Shown here piece after piece: positions 46,145 through 58,243 of a stretch of 64,000 bases of DNA. A program made the position numbers and the translations under genes. Where the stretch lies: the NCBI GenBank assembly GCA_013076295.1, contig RQOL01000861.1, positions 1 to 64,000 on the forward strand. The letters run 5' to 3'. Source of the DNA: Sanderia malayensis. Lineage: Eukaryota; Cnidaria; Scyphozoa; Semaeostomeae; Pelagiidae. The notes below the pieces were generated by a model. That model was not told the origin of the DNA. It was given only the letters and a program-made list of their open reading frames with translations, and did not search any database. Position 1 is the stretch's first letter. Each line of letters opens with the position of its first letter.

Positions 46145-47855
46145 AGGTCTTCACAAACTTTTGAGCATAAATTGCGTTGCTCACAGAGGGTGTCAGTCTA
46201 CCAAAATGCACATACACAAATTACGGGGCTCAGATTGTGGTTCTAGCGGATCGGCATTGCACTACAGTGTGATGTTCCCTGTTGTGATATCAGGACAACA
46301 CTCAGAAAGCAAAGCCATAAAAAGCTTTGAACATTGCTGGTTTGCCACGCCACCCCAGTCAATAGGATCCGCCAAGAACGATCCGGACACTTTCACAACA
46401 CTCCAGTGTCCGGGGGTGTTTGCCAACAGCAACAACACGATCTGGGTCCTCGGTAGCACCCGTATCAGAAGAGATATGCTTTGCCATGCTCTACGATATT
46501 GCCTATGGGAGTATGGCTTCCCTTTTCTCTGTGAAAACTGCAATCTCTACATTAACCATAACTGTTTTAACAATAACTAGCATTGGATTATCCTCCTCTC
46601 AACCAATTAACTCATTTACTTATTCATTATAACAATATAGATGACCCAATATTATTTAGTATTCCAAATTTGAATTGCAGTTTTCATGAACAAGGAAACC
46701 TCGAACAAAGGTCACCCCTTGAAGTCGGTGTTCGACCTTTAAACTAATGTAACCGGCAATCTTCTTTTTTTACTACTACCAAACTTAATGGTGAAAACGC
46801 ATTAATATGTGTCACGCGAGTATGAATTCCTATTGAACAATGCTGTCGGCATCGCTGAACACTCCACATAATGAAGAAATCAATAATATTTACAGACGGG
46901 ACAAATTATCTCTCATTCATGTTCACTATTCCATTTATGAAACATGAACATTAAATGGACATCAGATGTATGTGTACATATTTATTCATGCATGTTAAAG
47001 CTCATGTTTACCTTTATGGAATTGTATGCCAAAAGTTTTTTATAGCTGTGTGTAGCACATAGTTTAAGCTATCATGAATGATACTTACTTTTTACCGTTT
47101 ATCTACTAATACATTATATGCAAAGACAATACGGGATTAATCTACTCTCTTCTAATTTACTGAGCTTCGTCAATGTGCGTTCTTAATGAGATGCATTTCT
47201 GCTCTTCTTCTCGCCAATAATAGCCCTTTATCCGCCATTGAAACGAGGTCGTTGAAAAACTTTGCCCTCTTTTCCATCAATGCTCAGCGATAACTTTTGA
47301 AATATGAATTTGAAAGAGCTTGGCTTTGCATCACAAAAAGATCATCAAACAGGACGACTTATATTTGGGAAACTATTTCCAAATTTACAGGGGACATTTT
47401 CAATGCATGTTACAGGTAATACACTTATACTTGATTTTTAACTTATTCCCAATTCAATTTCATCAAATTGTTAAGGCCAAAACTTTACAAAACTTTACTG
47501 ATTGCAACAAAATCGAAAATTTTGATTAGTTATTTAATACCTTTATAGTTTATTTGCTTCCAAAATAGATGTTTGATGCCCTGACTACATGTGCCTGCCA
47601 GTCTTAGCTTGGATTTAAACTATTTCTTGAAGTATTTACCAATTTATTGATCCCTTTTGTCCATTGCCTCCATGTATGTGTCACAAGAAAGATATATTGA
47701 CATCCTCATCAAACTATTGTTATTTTCAATACTGATGATGGATGAAGCATTCGTAGACCAGTGGGAAAATGATTTTCACTCAGTTTGCATTTCAAGCATC
47801 TTTTTTCATCTAATCCACAAGGGCTATTGATGAATATGGCTGCACAACTATCATG
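46145..47855 (+). other. 3' region of Helitron copy 2
   Basis: The first ~960 bp match copy 1's 3' region; a further ~750 bp (47103-47855) are present in copies 2 and 3 but absent between copies 1 and 2. A frame continuing to 46580 (PDTFTTLQCPGVFANSNNTI) corresponds to the 27089-27433 frame. No clear CTRR hairpin terminus was found at either possible end. Confidence 0.45.
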
Positions 47856-47962
47856 TCTAATATATATATTCTACGGAGTCACGTGATGACGCATTTTCCT
47901 TGCCAAAAACAATAGATTCGACCCGAAACAATAGGTCGAACGCCCCAAAACAATGGACCGAA
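47856..47962 (+). promoter_or_regulatory. Helitron 5' terminus and iteron-like repeats (copy 3)
   Basis: TC terminus and CACGTGATGACGC box, with three CCAAAACAATAG/GG repeats carrying TTCGACC/GGTCGAA half-sites at 47902-47962. Confidence 0.7.
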
Positions 47963-48613
47963 ACGGCGAACCGTGTAATCAAAAAGGCTTTTTTGTTTGT
48001 ACATTATTTGTGCTAAATTTCAAATGGAAAGTGCCAATTATTAATTAGACCAAGGTTATCTATTTTTGGTTTCGTTTTTTTAAAGTTCTTTTGAATTATT
48101 CCATTAATTATTCCACAAATTGTGCTATCACGAAAAAACTATAGTTTACGGTGGCAAAATTTCCAAATTCGCGTCGCAAACTCCATATTCGAAGAGAGTA
48201 TTCGCCCTTCACCTCACCCGGTTCGCCTTTTTCTGCAATTTGATTGGCTCTTTTCACACGACTCACGTGGGTTGTCCATCGATTTCGTTTTTCGCCTTGC
48301 AACAGGTACTTTTGGGGAAATGCGTGTTTTTGTTTTGCACACAAAGGGAAGGGCGCCTTTCAAAGTGTTTTACCACCAGAATTATCTTTGCAAAAAGCTG
48401 CTATTTGCTTCAAAGACCCTGGAGAGTTGCAGGAAACAATTGGGAACACAGGTGATAGCTTTGTTTAGTATTTTGAGTTTAAATAGTTGTAGTCTTTGTA
48501 GTAGGCGTTGCTTCGGCATGCTTGCAACGCTTAGGCCCAATGAAAACAAAGTCAAAGTTATGAATTTTTCAGGCGCTATTTGCACGATTTTCCTCATTTA
48601 AACTTTCGACAAG

Positions 48614-48982
48614 TGTTTGTATGTTTTTATAGTAGGTATAGTATTTATAGTATGCTTTTTTTAGTAGGTATAGTATGCTTTTATAGTAGGCATAGCATGT
48701 TTGTATAGTAAGCATAGTAGGAATAGTATGTTTGTATAGTAGGTATAGTAGGTATAGTATGTCTGTATAGTAGGTATAGTATGTTTGTATAGGAGGAATA
48801 GTATGTTTGCATAGTAGGTATAGTATGTTTGTATAGTAGGTATAGTAGGTATAGTATGTTTGTATAGTAGGCATAGTAGGTATAGTATGTTTGTACAGTA
48901 GGTATAGTAGGTATAGTATGTTTGTATGGTAGGTATAGTGGGCATAGTATGTTGGTATAATAGGTATAGTAGGTTGTAGGTA
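48614..48982. repeat. Internal minisatellite of Helitron copy 3
   Basis: ~22-bp GTATAGTAGGTATAGTATGT-type units, followed by a short TATG run and a GC-rich module (about 49000-49130) containing GGGCATGAGCGTAAGCGAAT and the echo GGCATGAGCGTAAGCGGATG. Confidence 0.93.
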
Positions 48983-49130
48983 TATATGTATGTATGTATG
49001 GGCATGAGCGTAAGCGAATGCAGCGCACGAAGTGCGCCAACCACAGGCGAGCGTAGCGAGCTAACCCATTGTACGTGGGGTTGAAAGAGGCATGAGCGTA
49101 AGCGGATGCAGCGCACGAAGTGCGCCCTAT

Positions 49131-50006
49131 CAGTCAATGTTTCTTGATAATATACAACATATATATTAGATATAGTGTGATACAAGATAGTCTTGCATGA
49201 TTATATATATTTAGTATGATACAGTATTGCATGGTGTCATGTATAGTATTTTTTGGTATGATGTAGCATTGTATTTATATTTCTATTTTTATTGTGGCAT
49301 TTAATAGCAAGTTCAAGCAGTTTTTTAAGTCTTTGTAGGCAATCATATGTGCTCCAATTTGTTAATTTATTTCCATACTTTGTAGTACCCTTCCTTGATA
49401 AATACACAGAGAATGAAGGAAATGCACAATTGATGATAGAATATTAAGAGCACACAACAAAGGTTCAAAGGACATGATTTGAATTTAAAACTTATAGTTG
49501 TAAATTATAGTGGCCACAAAAACTGTATATCTTGCAACATAAATGTACTATTTACCTGAATATAATTTGACAGTGAAGCGTGCAACATTACATATGCTTC
49601 TCTTGAAAAGTCATCATTTTCTGTAGTTATTTCTCATAACTAAATTTCTAACTATCAGGCCACTACCAGGGTGTTTCTACCATACTAACAATATCTACGC
49701 ATTCTGTGACATTTCCAGGAGGCCTCCATTTCAGTTATCTATATTTTATTCTACGAGGCCATCTTTACTCTCTTGCTATGGTATTCATATTCAAAATTAT
49801 CTTCACAAAGCAACGCGCCCAAAATATTTCCCGTTCGTTAGTTATTGTCAAAAGCAGAGCCCCAGTCAACAGGTAAATTGTTTCAACTCCTTACTGATAT
49901 TTTATACCTTTAAATATTAATAAAGACAATTACAAATAATACCCGAATTTTTTATTACATGCATAACTATTTTCATGTATTTAATCACTCCTGATTTCTT
50001 TTCCAG
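49131..50006 (+). other. Non-coding interval (copy 3)
   Basis: Counterpart of 29584-30458; no protein-like frame seen. Confidence 0.4.
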
Positions 50007-50760
50007 TCTTCGTTTAGTTTTGCGATTGTTTTCCGTGAACCTTCCTACTGAAGAAAAAGATTTCGGTATGCACTTTCAGTTTAATGTTATTTGGATAATG
50101 AGATTCTCCTTTACTATTATGATCACCAACTTATTACTTACCATTTCAATCACAATTAGAATCTTATTCTTTTTCCAGTATTTGCAGTTTAGCAGTTGCC
50201 ATGCTGGTTGTTTTTTATTTTGCTAAAAACATTTTCGGTATGTACTTTCAGTTCAATGTTACTTGGATAATGAGATTCTCCTTTACTATTATGATAACCA
50301 ACCATATGTATAACTTATTACTTACCATTTCAATCACAATTAGAATCTTATTCTTTTTCCAGTATTTGCAGTTTGGCAGTTGCCATGCTGGTTGTTTTTT
50401 ATTTTGTTAAAAATTTTTTCGGTATGTACTTTCAGTTCAATGTTACCTGGATAATGAGATTCTCCTTTACTATTTACTATTATGATCACCAACCACATGT
50501 ATAACTTATTAGTTACCATTTCAATCACAAATAGAATCTTATTCTTTTTCCAGTATTTGCAGTTTGGCAATTGCCTTGCTGGTTGTTTTTAATTTCGTTT
50601 AAAACATTTTCGGTATGTACTTTCAGTTCAATGTTACTTGGATAATGAGATGCTCCTTTACTATAATGACCTCCAACCATATGTATAACTACCATTTCAA
50701 TCACAATTAGAATCTTATTCTTTCTCAGTATTTGCAGTTTAGCAGTTGTCCTTTGATTTT
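50007..50760 (+). repeat. Array of four 59-nt exon-like cassettes (copy 3)
   Basis: Segments 50007-50065, 50179-50237, 50363-50421 and 50554-50612 are each exactly 59 nt, each preceded by a pyrimidine tract and CCAG and followed by GTATGT or GTATGC. A fifth acceptor at 50728 lacks a donor. The period of the last three full units is 184-191 bp. Between cassettes lies a conserved stretch containing GGATAATGAGATTCTCC. Copy 4 has the same array (first segment 62086-62145). The sequence looks non-coding, so tandemly duplicated 5' leader exons are the simplest reading. Confidence 0.65.
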
Positions 50761-50886
50761 GTATCATATTATGTTATTTTGTATCAGTACCACTTCATGC
50801 AAATTGTTCTGTTTTTCACACACCAATTACTTTCACACTTATTAAAGAAAAATAACTATAATTTGTTTGCTTTAAGGTTATCTAAT

Positions 50887-51488
50887 ATGGCTTCAAGGTA
50901 CGGAAGTACGACAAAAAAGCCAGAGCCAGAAAAACAAATAGTCATCTGGCTTGATGATGAAGCGAAAGTAATTATAGCAAATATATATTAATTCATTATT
51001 TCATCAGTTTTTTTGCACAATTCACAATAGTTCATTCATATTTCATGGTTATTGTTTTCGTGGAAAATTCTGTCATTGTTTGCTTTGTATCCTAGGAAAT
51101 AACGTACAAAGACATTTTCCATCTGAAGAGGGAATGTGCTGCCCAATTCAAAGAATTGTAATTGCAGCACCAAAAAATTCTCCCTCCATGACAAGGAAGG
51201 GAGAAGACTCCAAACAAAGATATAGTGTAAGTGTACCTTCTGTATTTGAAGCTCAGTTGTTTTATTGATATCTTCTAAATATTGCATCACATCTTTTCAC
51301 CAAAAAAAGCAACCTATAACACAGTTGTGTATTCACAGATCACAGAAGGAGGCCTTTGTCAAGATTGGCAACAACAAAAGAAGGGTGGAGGCCACCCAGA
51401 ATTTTCTAGAACTCTGATGGTGGCCATGCCACCCAAAGGGCTGTAAAAAATATGCAGGACATGTGTAAATAGTTTCTTAACTAACTTA
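50887..51488 (+). pseudogene. Helitron accessory basic-protein gene, disrupted (copy 3)
   Basis: Exon 1 (50887-50967) is identical in protein to copy 2. Exon 2 (from 51096) reads EITYKDIFHLKRECAAQFKEL then TAA, because of a 4-nt insertion; beyond it the original frame resumes as STKKFSLHDKEGRRLQTKDIV, close to copy 2's STKKLSLHHKGGRRLQTKDIV. The last exon (from ~51340) has further small deletions. The preserved residues on both sides of the lesion support a real protein in an ancestor. Confidence 0.6.
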
Positions 51489-53254
51489 CACATGTCCTGT
51501 TTTTGACCATGCATGAAAGAGACAATCAGAAAATCAAAACCAATTAACAATACAAAATATATATATACATATGCAAAAATTTGAAAAACTTTCACATTTT
51601 TTGTTCATGCATGGTCAAAGTTTCATAACTATTTGCTCAAATTATATGTTCCAAATGTTCCAAATTATATGTTCCAGTATTTTTAATATTTCAATCATAC
51701 TTTCAATAATTCAAAATGCTTCATAAATTATAAATGTTCACATGATTTCGTTGCAAAACCTTCACTTAATAACTTACCGAATGCATGGTATTCACTTTCA
51801 TGAATGTGATGTTGCAGTTGCACCAATTATAGTGGTAATGGTGGTCATTAAATCCCAGTATGATTCTTTTTTAAGCGATTTTTGCAATCTAAACTTAGAA
51901 AATGAGACTGGATTTAACACATTTTCAACAGTGAGCCAAAATACTTTATACGTACTCTTCAGATGGAAATGATTTAAGAAGATGCAGTTGGACTCTCACC
52001 ATGCCTTTCCTCGATCTACTACTTGGCTTCCATGCCATCGGCGCCATGATGTAATTCAGTTTCACCACCTGCAGTATTTTCCTCCTACCTTTATAGCCAA
52101 TCTGAAGGACGAAGGGGAATTCCCCTTTTCACTAAAAGTTTCCCGCCTTTTTAACATGTGACGTGTATAAACCAATCATGACAGCTGTATAGCACAATAG
52201 AAATCCTGCCTCTCTAATTATTTGCACAATTAGATTTTGCCTAATTCAATTTTAGTTGTCCGAATTATCGATAGGATATAATTAATAATATATGCAATTA
52301 TTTATCGCTGAGTAAGTATTATGAAAGTTGTTTTTTTCTAACAAGCTATCATTATAAGCTAACAAGCTTCTTTATCGCTATTTCGCTTATTAATGTCAAC
52401 AATTTTTGTTTTCTTCCTTTGCTTTTCATTACAAGAACAGGTTACGTGCTGTTCAGGCATAATATTTCAAGTTTATAACTATTCTAATTTCTCTTTCTTT
52501 TCTACCATAGTTTTGAAAGACACAACGCTCGGTAAGAAATAAATTTATTCATTGCAGTTTTTCCTTCTTACTACTCTATTTAGCTCTTTCATTATTTATT
52601 TACTGTATAAAAAGAGCCCAGTTTGATCGAATTTCAAATAACGGACACCTCTCTTTTACAAACTTCTTTCAATTACGAAATGATATTTTTGTTTTTAAAA
52701 GATTGGTTTGTAAATGTAACCTATACAACAACCTACTCTTTACCACGGATAAAAACATGACTTTGTTTTATGCATCTGGAATATATAAATAAACATTTAT
52801 GGACCCGTTTTCAACAAATTTACCCTGTAACCAAATTTGTTGACTTCTTGACAACTGCACTGGATTCAACAGGTTAATTTTCATTACGTCCAGGTATTCT
52901 GAGTCTCTTTTTATCATTCCTTTATTTATGTCGACAATAATTTTAATTTCAATTTACTCTTTTCCATTTTAGTGACTGTTTACATAACAGAAACGAGCAC
53001 AGTTTAACGTAAGGGTTTTCATAAAATTTACATTATATTACATAGCATTACTTTTATGATAATGATTTATTTACAACATTATACTTTACGCCACCATACC
53101 CTTCAAATATATAATATTTAATTCTTTGTATTGCAGCTTTCCACAAGGCTATAATTATTCAATTGTTGTTGCTATTGAGGCAAGCAATAACATTCACAAT
53201 AATATTGCCTACTTTAATTTTTTCCTACTTCTTTTTCAATTCACAACTTGCACC
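51489..53254 (+). other. Leader/intron DNA before the Rep gene (copy 3)
   Basis: Counterpart of 39277-41128, with the 21-nt exon-like piece at 52511-52531 and an acceptor-like TTCACAACTTG (AG changed to TG) just before the Rep ATG. Confidence 0.45.
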
Positions 53255-56200
53255 ATGCTGCGCAAGGCCAATGAAAGTATAACCGGTGACAGACGCCGAA
53301 ATCAAGTGCGGGAGAATGTACAGTATAGGAGACAGATCAATCAACAGCTTCAACCTCAACAACAGGAAATACCTATAACGTACTTGCAGCAGTCAACGAT
53401 CTTCAACAATTAAAACTCGAAAACCGTCAGCTAGAAGCCCCTGAATATCAGCCATTTCCAGCACAGTATCCCTTTCCACAGATACAGCCAATGGAGATGG
53501 ACATGGAACCAGAGCTTTCCATTCAGAACCAAGAGCTTCTAGCAGCAGGACAACCTTTAGACATCGAGATGCAAGATGCAGTTCCAGTACCTGATGAAAA
53601 TCAGATACCAGAACCCGTCGAAGATCAGCAAATGCAAGTTGACAACCCTCCCGAGAACAATGAAGCTGAAAACCTCATCCCCTTCTCCCCATTACCACAC
53701 CACTTGAATAAAATGACCGGAACATGCATTCATTGTGGTGCAAAGTACTTCAAAGAAGAACAAAACAAAAAAAACAGTACAACAAATGTTGCATGGGAGG
53801 TTTGATCGCTCTGGATCAAATTGAACCACCTCCAAACAGTGTGATGCATTTATATACTGGTGATGCTGCCGAATCAAAGTATTTCTTAAAGCACTTCCGC
53901 CAATACAACTCATTAATGGCCATGGCTTCACGGAAGGCTAATGTTGTACGTCATGCCAGAGCTGGACCACCAGTTATCACAATTCACCGAAAGGCATATC
54001 ACATGACCGGTAAGTAACATATCTATTCCTTTCATGCAATATTTCTAACTTCCAGAAATTCAGTTTAACATAGCTTATTATTGACTTATGAGTTGTACCC
54101 TAAATTCATATTTTCATACATATGCATTGTATTAAGTTAATTGCATTAATTATCACAGGTGTAACAGAAACAGACAGATCCAGAAAATACGCAGAGCTCT
54201 ACATCATGGATACACAACAAGCATTGCAGGAACGGCAAAACACTGCAACAGAACAAGGTCTTCATTTGGACATCGTTGCACTTCTACAGAATGAATTGAT
54301 GGCAGTCAATCGATTTGCGCAACATTATCGAAGCATGGGTGAAATATTGGAGGAACAGCGGCAGCAAGCTATTGCAAACAATCAGCCTGTTCTGACATTC
54401 AAAATGATCATAACAGGTCGCCCACAACAAGATCGCAGATACGATAATCCTACTGCCAGAGAAATTGCAGCTATATACACAGCACAGAATGGAGGTGCAC
54501 CAAATCCTGATGATAGAGAATTGCAAGTTCAAACAAGACACGTAGATCTCGTGAAGGTTACAGTTTGGACCTGCAACGATTGCCGACTGCAAACGTAAGG
54601 GGTCAGCAAAACATGAATCGTATCCGACGCACCAGACTAACCCTCGCTGAATACTATTCATACAGAATCCAGGTCAGGGATGCATTCTCAACCATCCACA
54701 TTGCATCACTTCTATTTCAACAGTATCTGGTAGATGCATATACGAAGATAGAAGGCAATAAACTGCACTGGATTATGAAAAATCAACGTCAGCTTTGTAT
54801 TGACACATACCGTGGCCTGATGGATCATCTCCACAGAAGAGCTGAAATCGAAAACCAGATGGCCAGGGCTAATAATCCCAACCAGCCCATACATATCGAT
54901 GTTGGCCGTGTTATCATTCTACCGTCATCCTTTCCAGGCAGCCAAAGAAACATGTATCAACATTTTCAAGATGCAATGACAATCGTAAGGAAGTATGGCA
55001 AGCCAGACACTTCCTCACAATGACTGCCAATCCTAAATGGAAGGAGATTAAGAAAACATTCATCCGTATCAGACGACCAGTGATCGACCAGACATTGTGA
55101 CAAGAGTATTTCAGTTCAAACTCAAAGAACTACTCGAAGACATACTACAACAACATTCTTGGACATGTCACTGCACATGTGTATGTCATAGAATTTCAGA
55201 AGAGAGGACTACCACACGCACACATGATTCTGTTTCTTTCGCAAGCTGATAAACCCAGAACACCACAACAGGTATTGTTTACATGTACTAATAATTCTTT
55301 CTCTCATTGCTAACTTTATATCCAATGCACAGTCCAACTGTTCTGTACTACATTTCTAATATACAATTGTTAATTATATATTCATTGTCAGGTGGATCAA
55401 CTGATATCAGCAGAGATTCCAGACCCACAGGATGCAAAATACCACAAGTTGGTCCTAAAGCACATGACACATGGACCCTGTGGAAATTTAAATCCTCAGT
55501 GCGTGTGCATGGAAAACAACACTTGCAAAAAGCGCTTTCCGAAAGAACAAGTTGCTGACACTCTAGTCAATGTCAATCCTCTCTATAGACGACGCTGTCT
55601 TCATCCAGTCAATAGAAATGATCGCATTTTGGATGATACTTGGGTAGTGCCACACAACAGACACCTACTCATCAAATATCAGTGTCATATCAACGTGGAA
55701 ATATGCAGTACTGTAAAAGTGTCAAGTACATTTTAAAATATATCCACAAAGGACATGATATGGCACATGTTGAAATTCTTGAGGAAATCAACAGCAAGTA
55801 CCTGAAGACATTGAACACGATGAGGTGGGCCAGTACATCAACGCAAGATATATTGGACCACATGAAGCTGTCTATAGGCTTCTGCAGTTCCCCATGCACG
55901 ACAAAAGCCACACAGTCAAACGGCTCTCTGTTCATTTACCATTTGAGCAACAAGTCATCTTTCATGACAATGATAACGAACAAAGACTCAACAACATTGG
56001 TGATAGAACAACACTACAGCATGGTTTGAACTCAACCAGCAAGATCCACCTGCACGTCAGTACCTCTATCATGAGATACCAGAGCATTATGTCTTCCAGG
56101 AGCGTTCAAAACATTGACAGCCAGACAACGAAGAACAATGCCAATCATTGGTAGAGTTACTCAAGTGCAGCCGAGACCTTGCGAGCAAAAGTTTGCACTC

Positions 56201-58243
56201 AGACTTTTGCTATTGCATCAACGAGGAGCTACTTCATTTGAAGACCTTCGTACAGTAGAAGGTAATCTATGTGACTCCTTAAAAGATGCAGCATTAGCTC
56301 TAGGGCTACTAGAAGTTGATGCCGAAGTCACACGTTGCCTTGATGAAGCTGCCATCTTCAATATGCCTTCGCAACTCAGACAGTTGTTTGCATCATTGCT
56401 ACTCTTTCAAACGCCATCAGACATCAGAACACTCTTCAACGCCTTCAAAGAAGCAATGAGTGAAGACTTTGTCAGACGTGATCAACTCAACAATCCAGAC
56501 ATAACCTTCCAGACAGACACATGTATCAATGTCTACATGATATTGACAACAATTTGAAGGTTCATGGTTTGTCCATCACGAATTACGATCACCTTCCTCA
56601 GCTACCGGCCGACTTTGTCATTCCAGAACAAGGTGATTTACAATTTAACATGATGACAATCATACTTATAAATCACTGTCTAATTTAGCCAAGATGTACT
56701 TCTACTTAATCCAAATAAACTATTGTTTATGTTTTCAGAGGAAGATCACATGGATGTTGAACATGAAAGAGAGCAAGGAGAAGAAATGCGCACTGCATTG
56801 AATCCAGAGCAACGAGTTGTTTACACAGCCATTATTCAAGCAATTGAGGCGCAATCAGAACAAAACTGTCACTTTCTCGACGGACCAGCTGGCACAGGGA
56901 AAACATTTCTCTACAACACGTTGGTTCGTAATCTTCATGCATCTGGACACAAAGTTCAGTGTATGGCTTGGTCAGGAATTGCAGCAACACTGCTTATTAA
57001 TGGCAGAACATCGCATTCGCAATTCCAAATTCCAATACCATTGAAGCTGGAATCAACATGCAATGTCAAGAGACAGAGCCGAAGAGCACAAGTGTTGCGT
57101 GAAACAACCCTGTTTATATGGGATGAAGCTTCAATGATACCAGCATTGGCATTACAAGCAGTTGACAGACTGCTTCGGGATATCACAAGAGTTAACAAGC
57201 CATTTGGTGGCAATTCATGTTACTTGGTGGTGATTTCAGACAAGTCTTACCTGTGGTCCCCAAAGCAGGAAGAGAGCAAATTGTATCAGAGAGTCTTAAA
57301 TCATATCAAATCAGTGCTTTGTGGGCACAGTTTCGACAACATCACCTACATACAAACATGAGAGCTGTTCAAGATGAATCTTACAGAGAGTTGTGAGAAT
57401 GGCTCCTAAGACTCGGCAACAAACAAGAACCACATGATGCACTTGACAATATCACTTTGCCACATCAAATATGCACATCTTCGCGAGAGGAAATGCTCAA
57501 CTTCATATATCCCGAGCCAAACACACCACAGTCCCACCTCATGTTGGATCCAATAACTATTTCAGAACGTTGCTGTCTTACCCCAAAGAATGACTTCTCA
57601 CATCAAATAAATGACATGATTCTGGAAAGACTACAAACTTCTGAAGAACATACTACAGCACAGACAGTGTGATAACAGAGGATGCAGATGAGGAGGCGGC
57701 ATATCCAATTGAGTTTCTCAACAATCTAACTCCTAACGGAATGCCATTACATCGACTTACACTCAAGGTATGATTGACCTATATGTACTAATTATACATT
57801 AATTCTACACTTATTTTAAATATTGATAATGGTCCTTCGATGATACACATCGTAATCTGAACATTCCTTATTATAGGTTGGTGCAACAATTATTCTTCTG
57901 AGGAATCTAAATCCAAAGAAAGGTCTTTGCAATGGCACAAGACTCATTGTACGCCATCTCCGACGTAACGTGATCACAGCAGATATCATCACGAAGGAAC
58001 ACAGAGGCCTTTCAACATCAAGCGATGGCAATTTCTGTCAGACTAGCATACTGCCTTACTATCAACAAGGCACAGGGACAATCTCTGAGGTATGTTGGTT
58101 TGTATTTACCTGAGCCCGTGTTCACACATGGTCAGCTATATGTGGCCATGTCAAGAGCAACATCATTTGACGGGCTCAAAGTATTCCTCCCAGAGGAAAC
58201 ACACAGGAAGACAAAAAACATTGTCTTCCAAGAAGTCCTGTAA
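53255..58243 (+). pseudogene. Helitron Rep/PIF1-helicase gene, five exons, broken (copy 3)
   Basis: Exons 53255-54009, 54159-55271, 55392-56632, 56739-57767 and 57877-58243, parallel to copy 2. It has TATAT (Tyr) where copy 2 has the TAA stop, so exon 1 ends MHLYTGDAAESKYFLKHFRQ as expected for the family. It shares copy 2's mid-gene frameshifts, the TGA after YREL and the C-terminal deletion. In addition it has many private 1-bp losses: near 53370, 53765, 55008, 55050, 55150, 55718, 55785, 56012, 56512, 57212, 57653 and 58036. Walker A GPAGTGKT, IWDEAS and the HUH segment RGLPHAH are still readable. The density of single-base losses is either decay or consensus error. Confidence 0.9.

Larger units (their letters stand above)
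28010..47855 (+). mobile_element. Helitron copy 2 (19.8 kb with insertions; ~12.2 kb without)
   Basis: From the TC terminus at 28010 to the next TC terminus at 47856. Order: terminus/iterons, minisatellite, TATG microsatellite with GC modules, exon-like cassettes, accessory basic-protein gene, five-exon Rep/helicase gene, 3' region. It carries an 881-bp insertion (30804-31684) and a 6.7 kb transposon (32272-39005) that copies 3 and 4 lack. The rest aligns with copy 3, nearly identical in the Rep region and visibly more diverged in the first ~3 kb. Confidence 0.88.

Noticed and set aside
50007..50760. CRISPR-like array (regular repeats with spacers)
   Set aside because: Both repeat and spacer parts are similar between units, the period is ~185 bp, and the context is a eukaryotic transposon with splice-site consensus.
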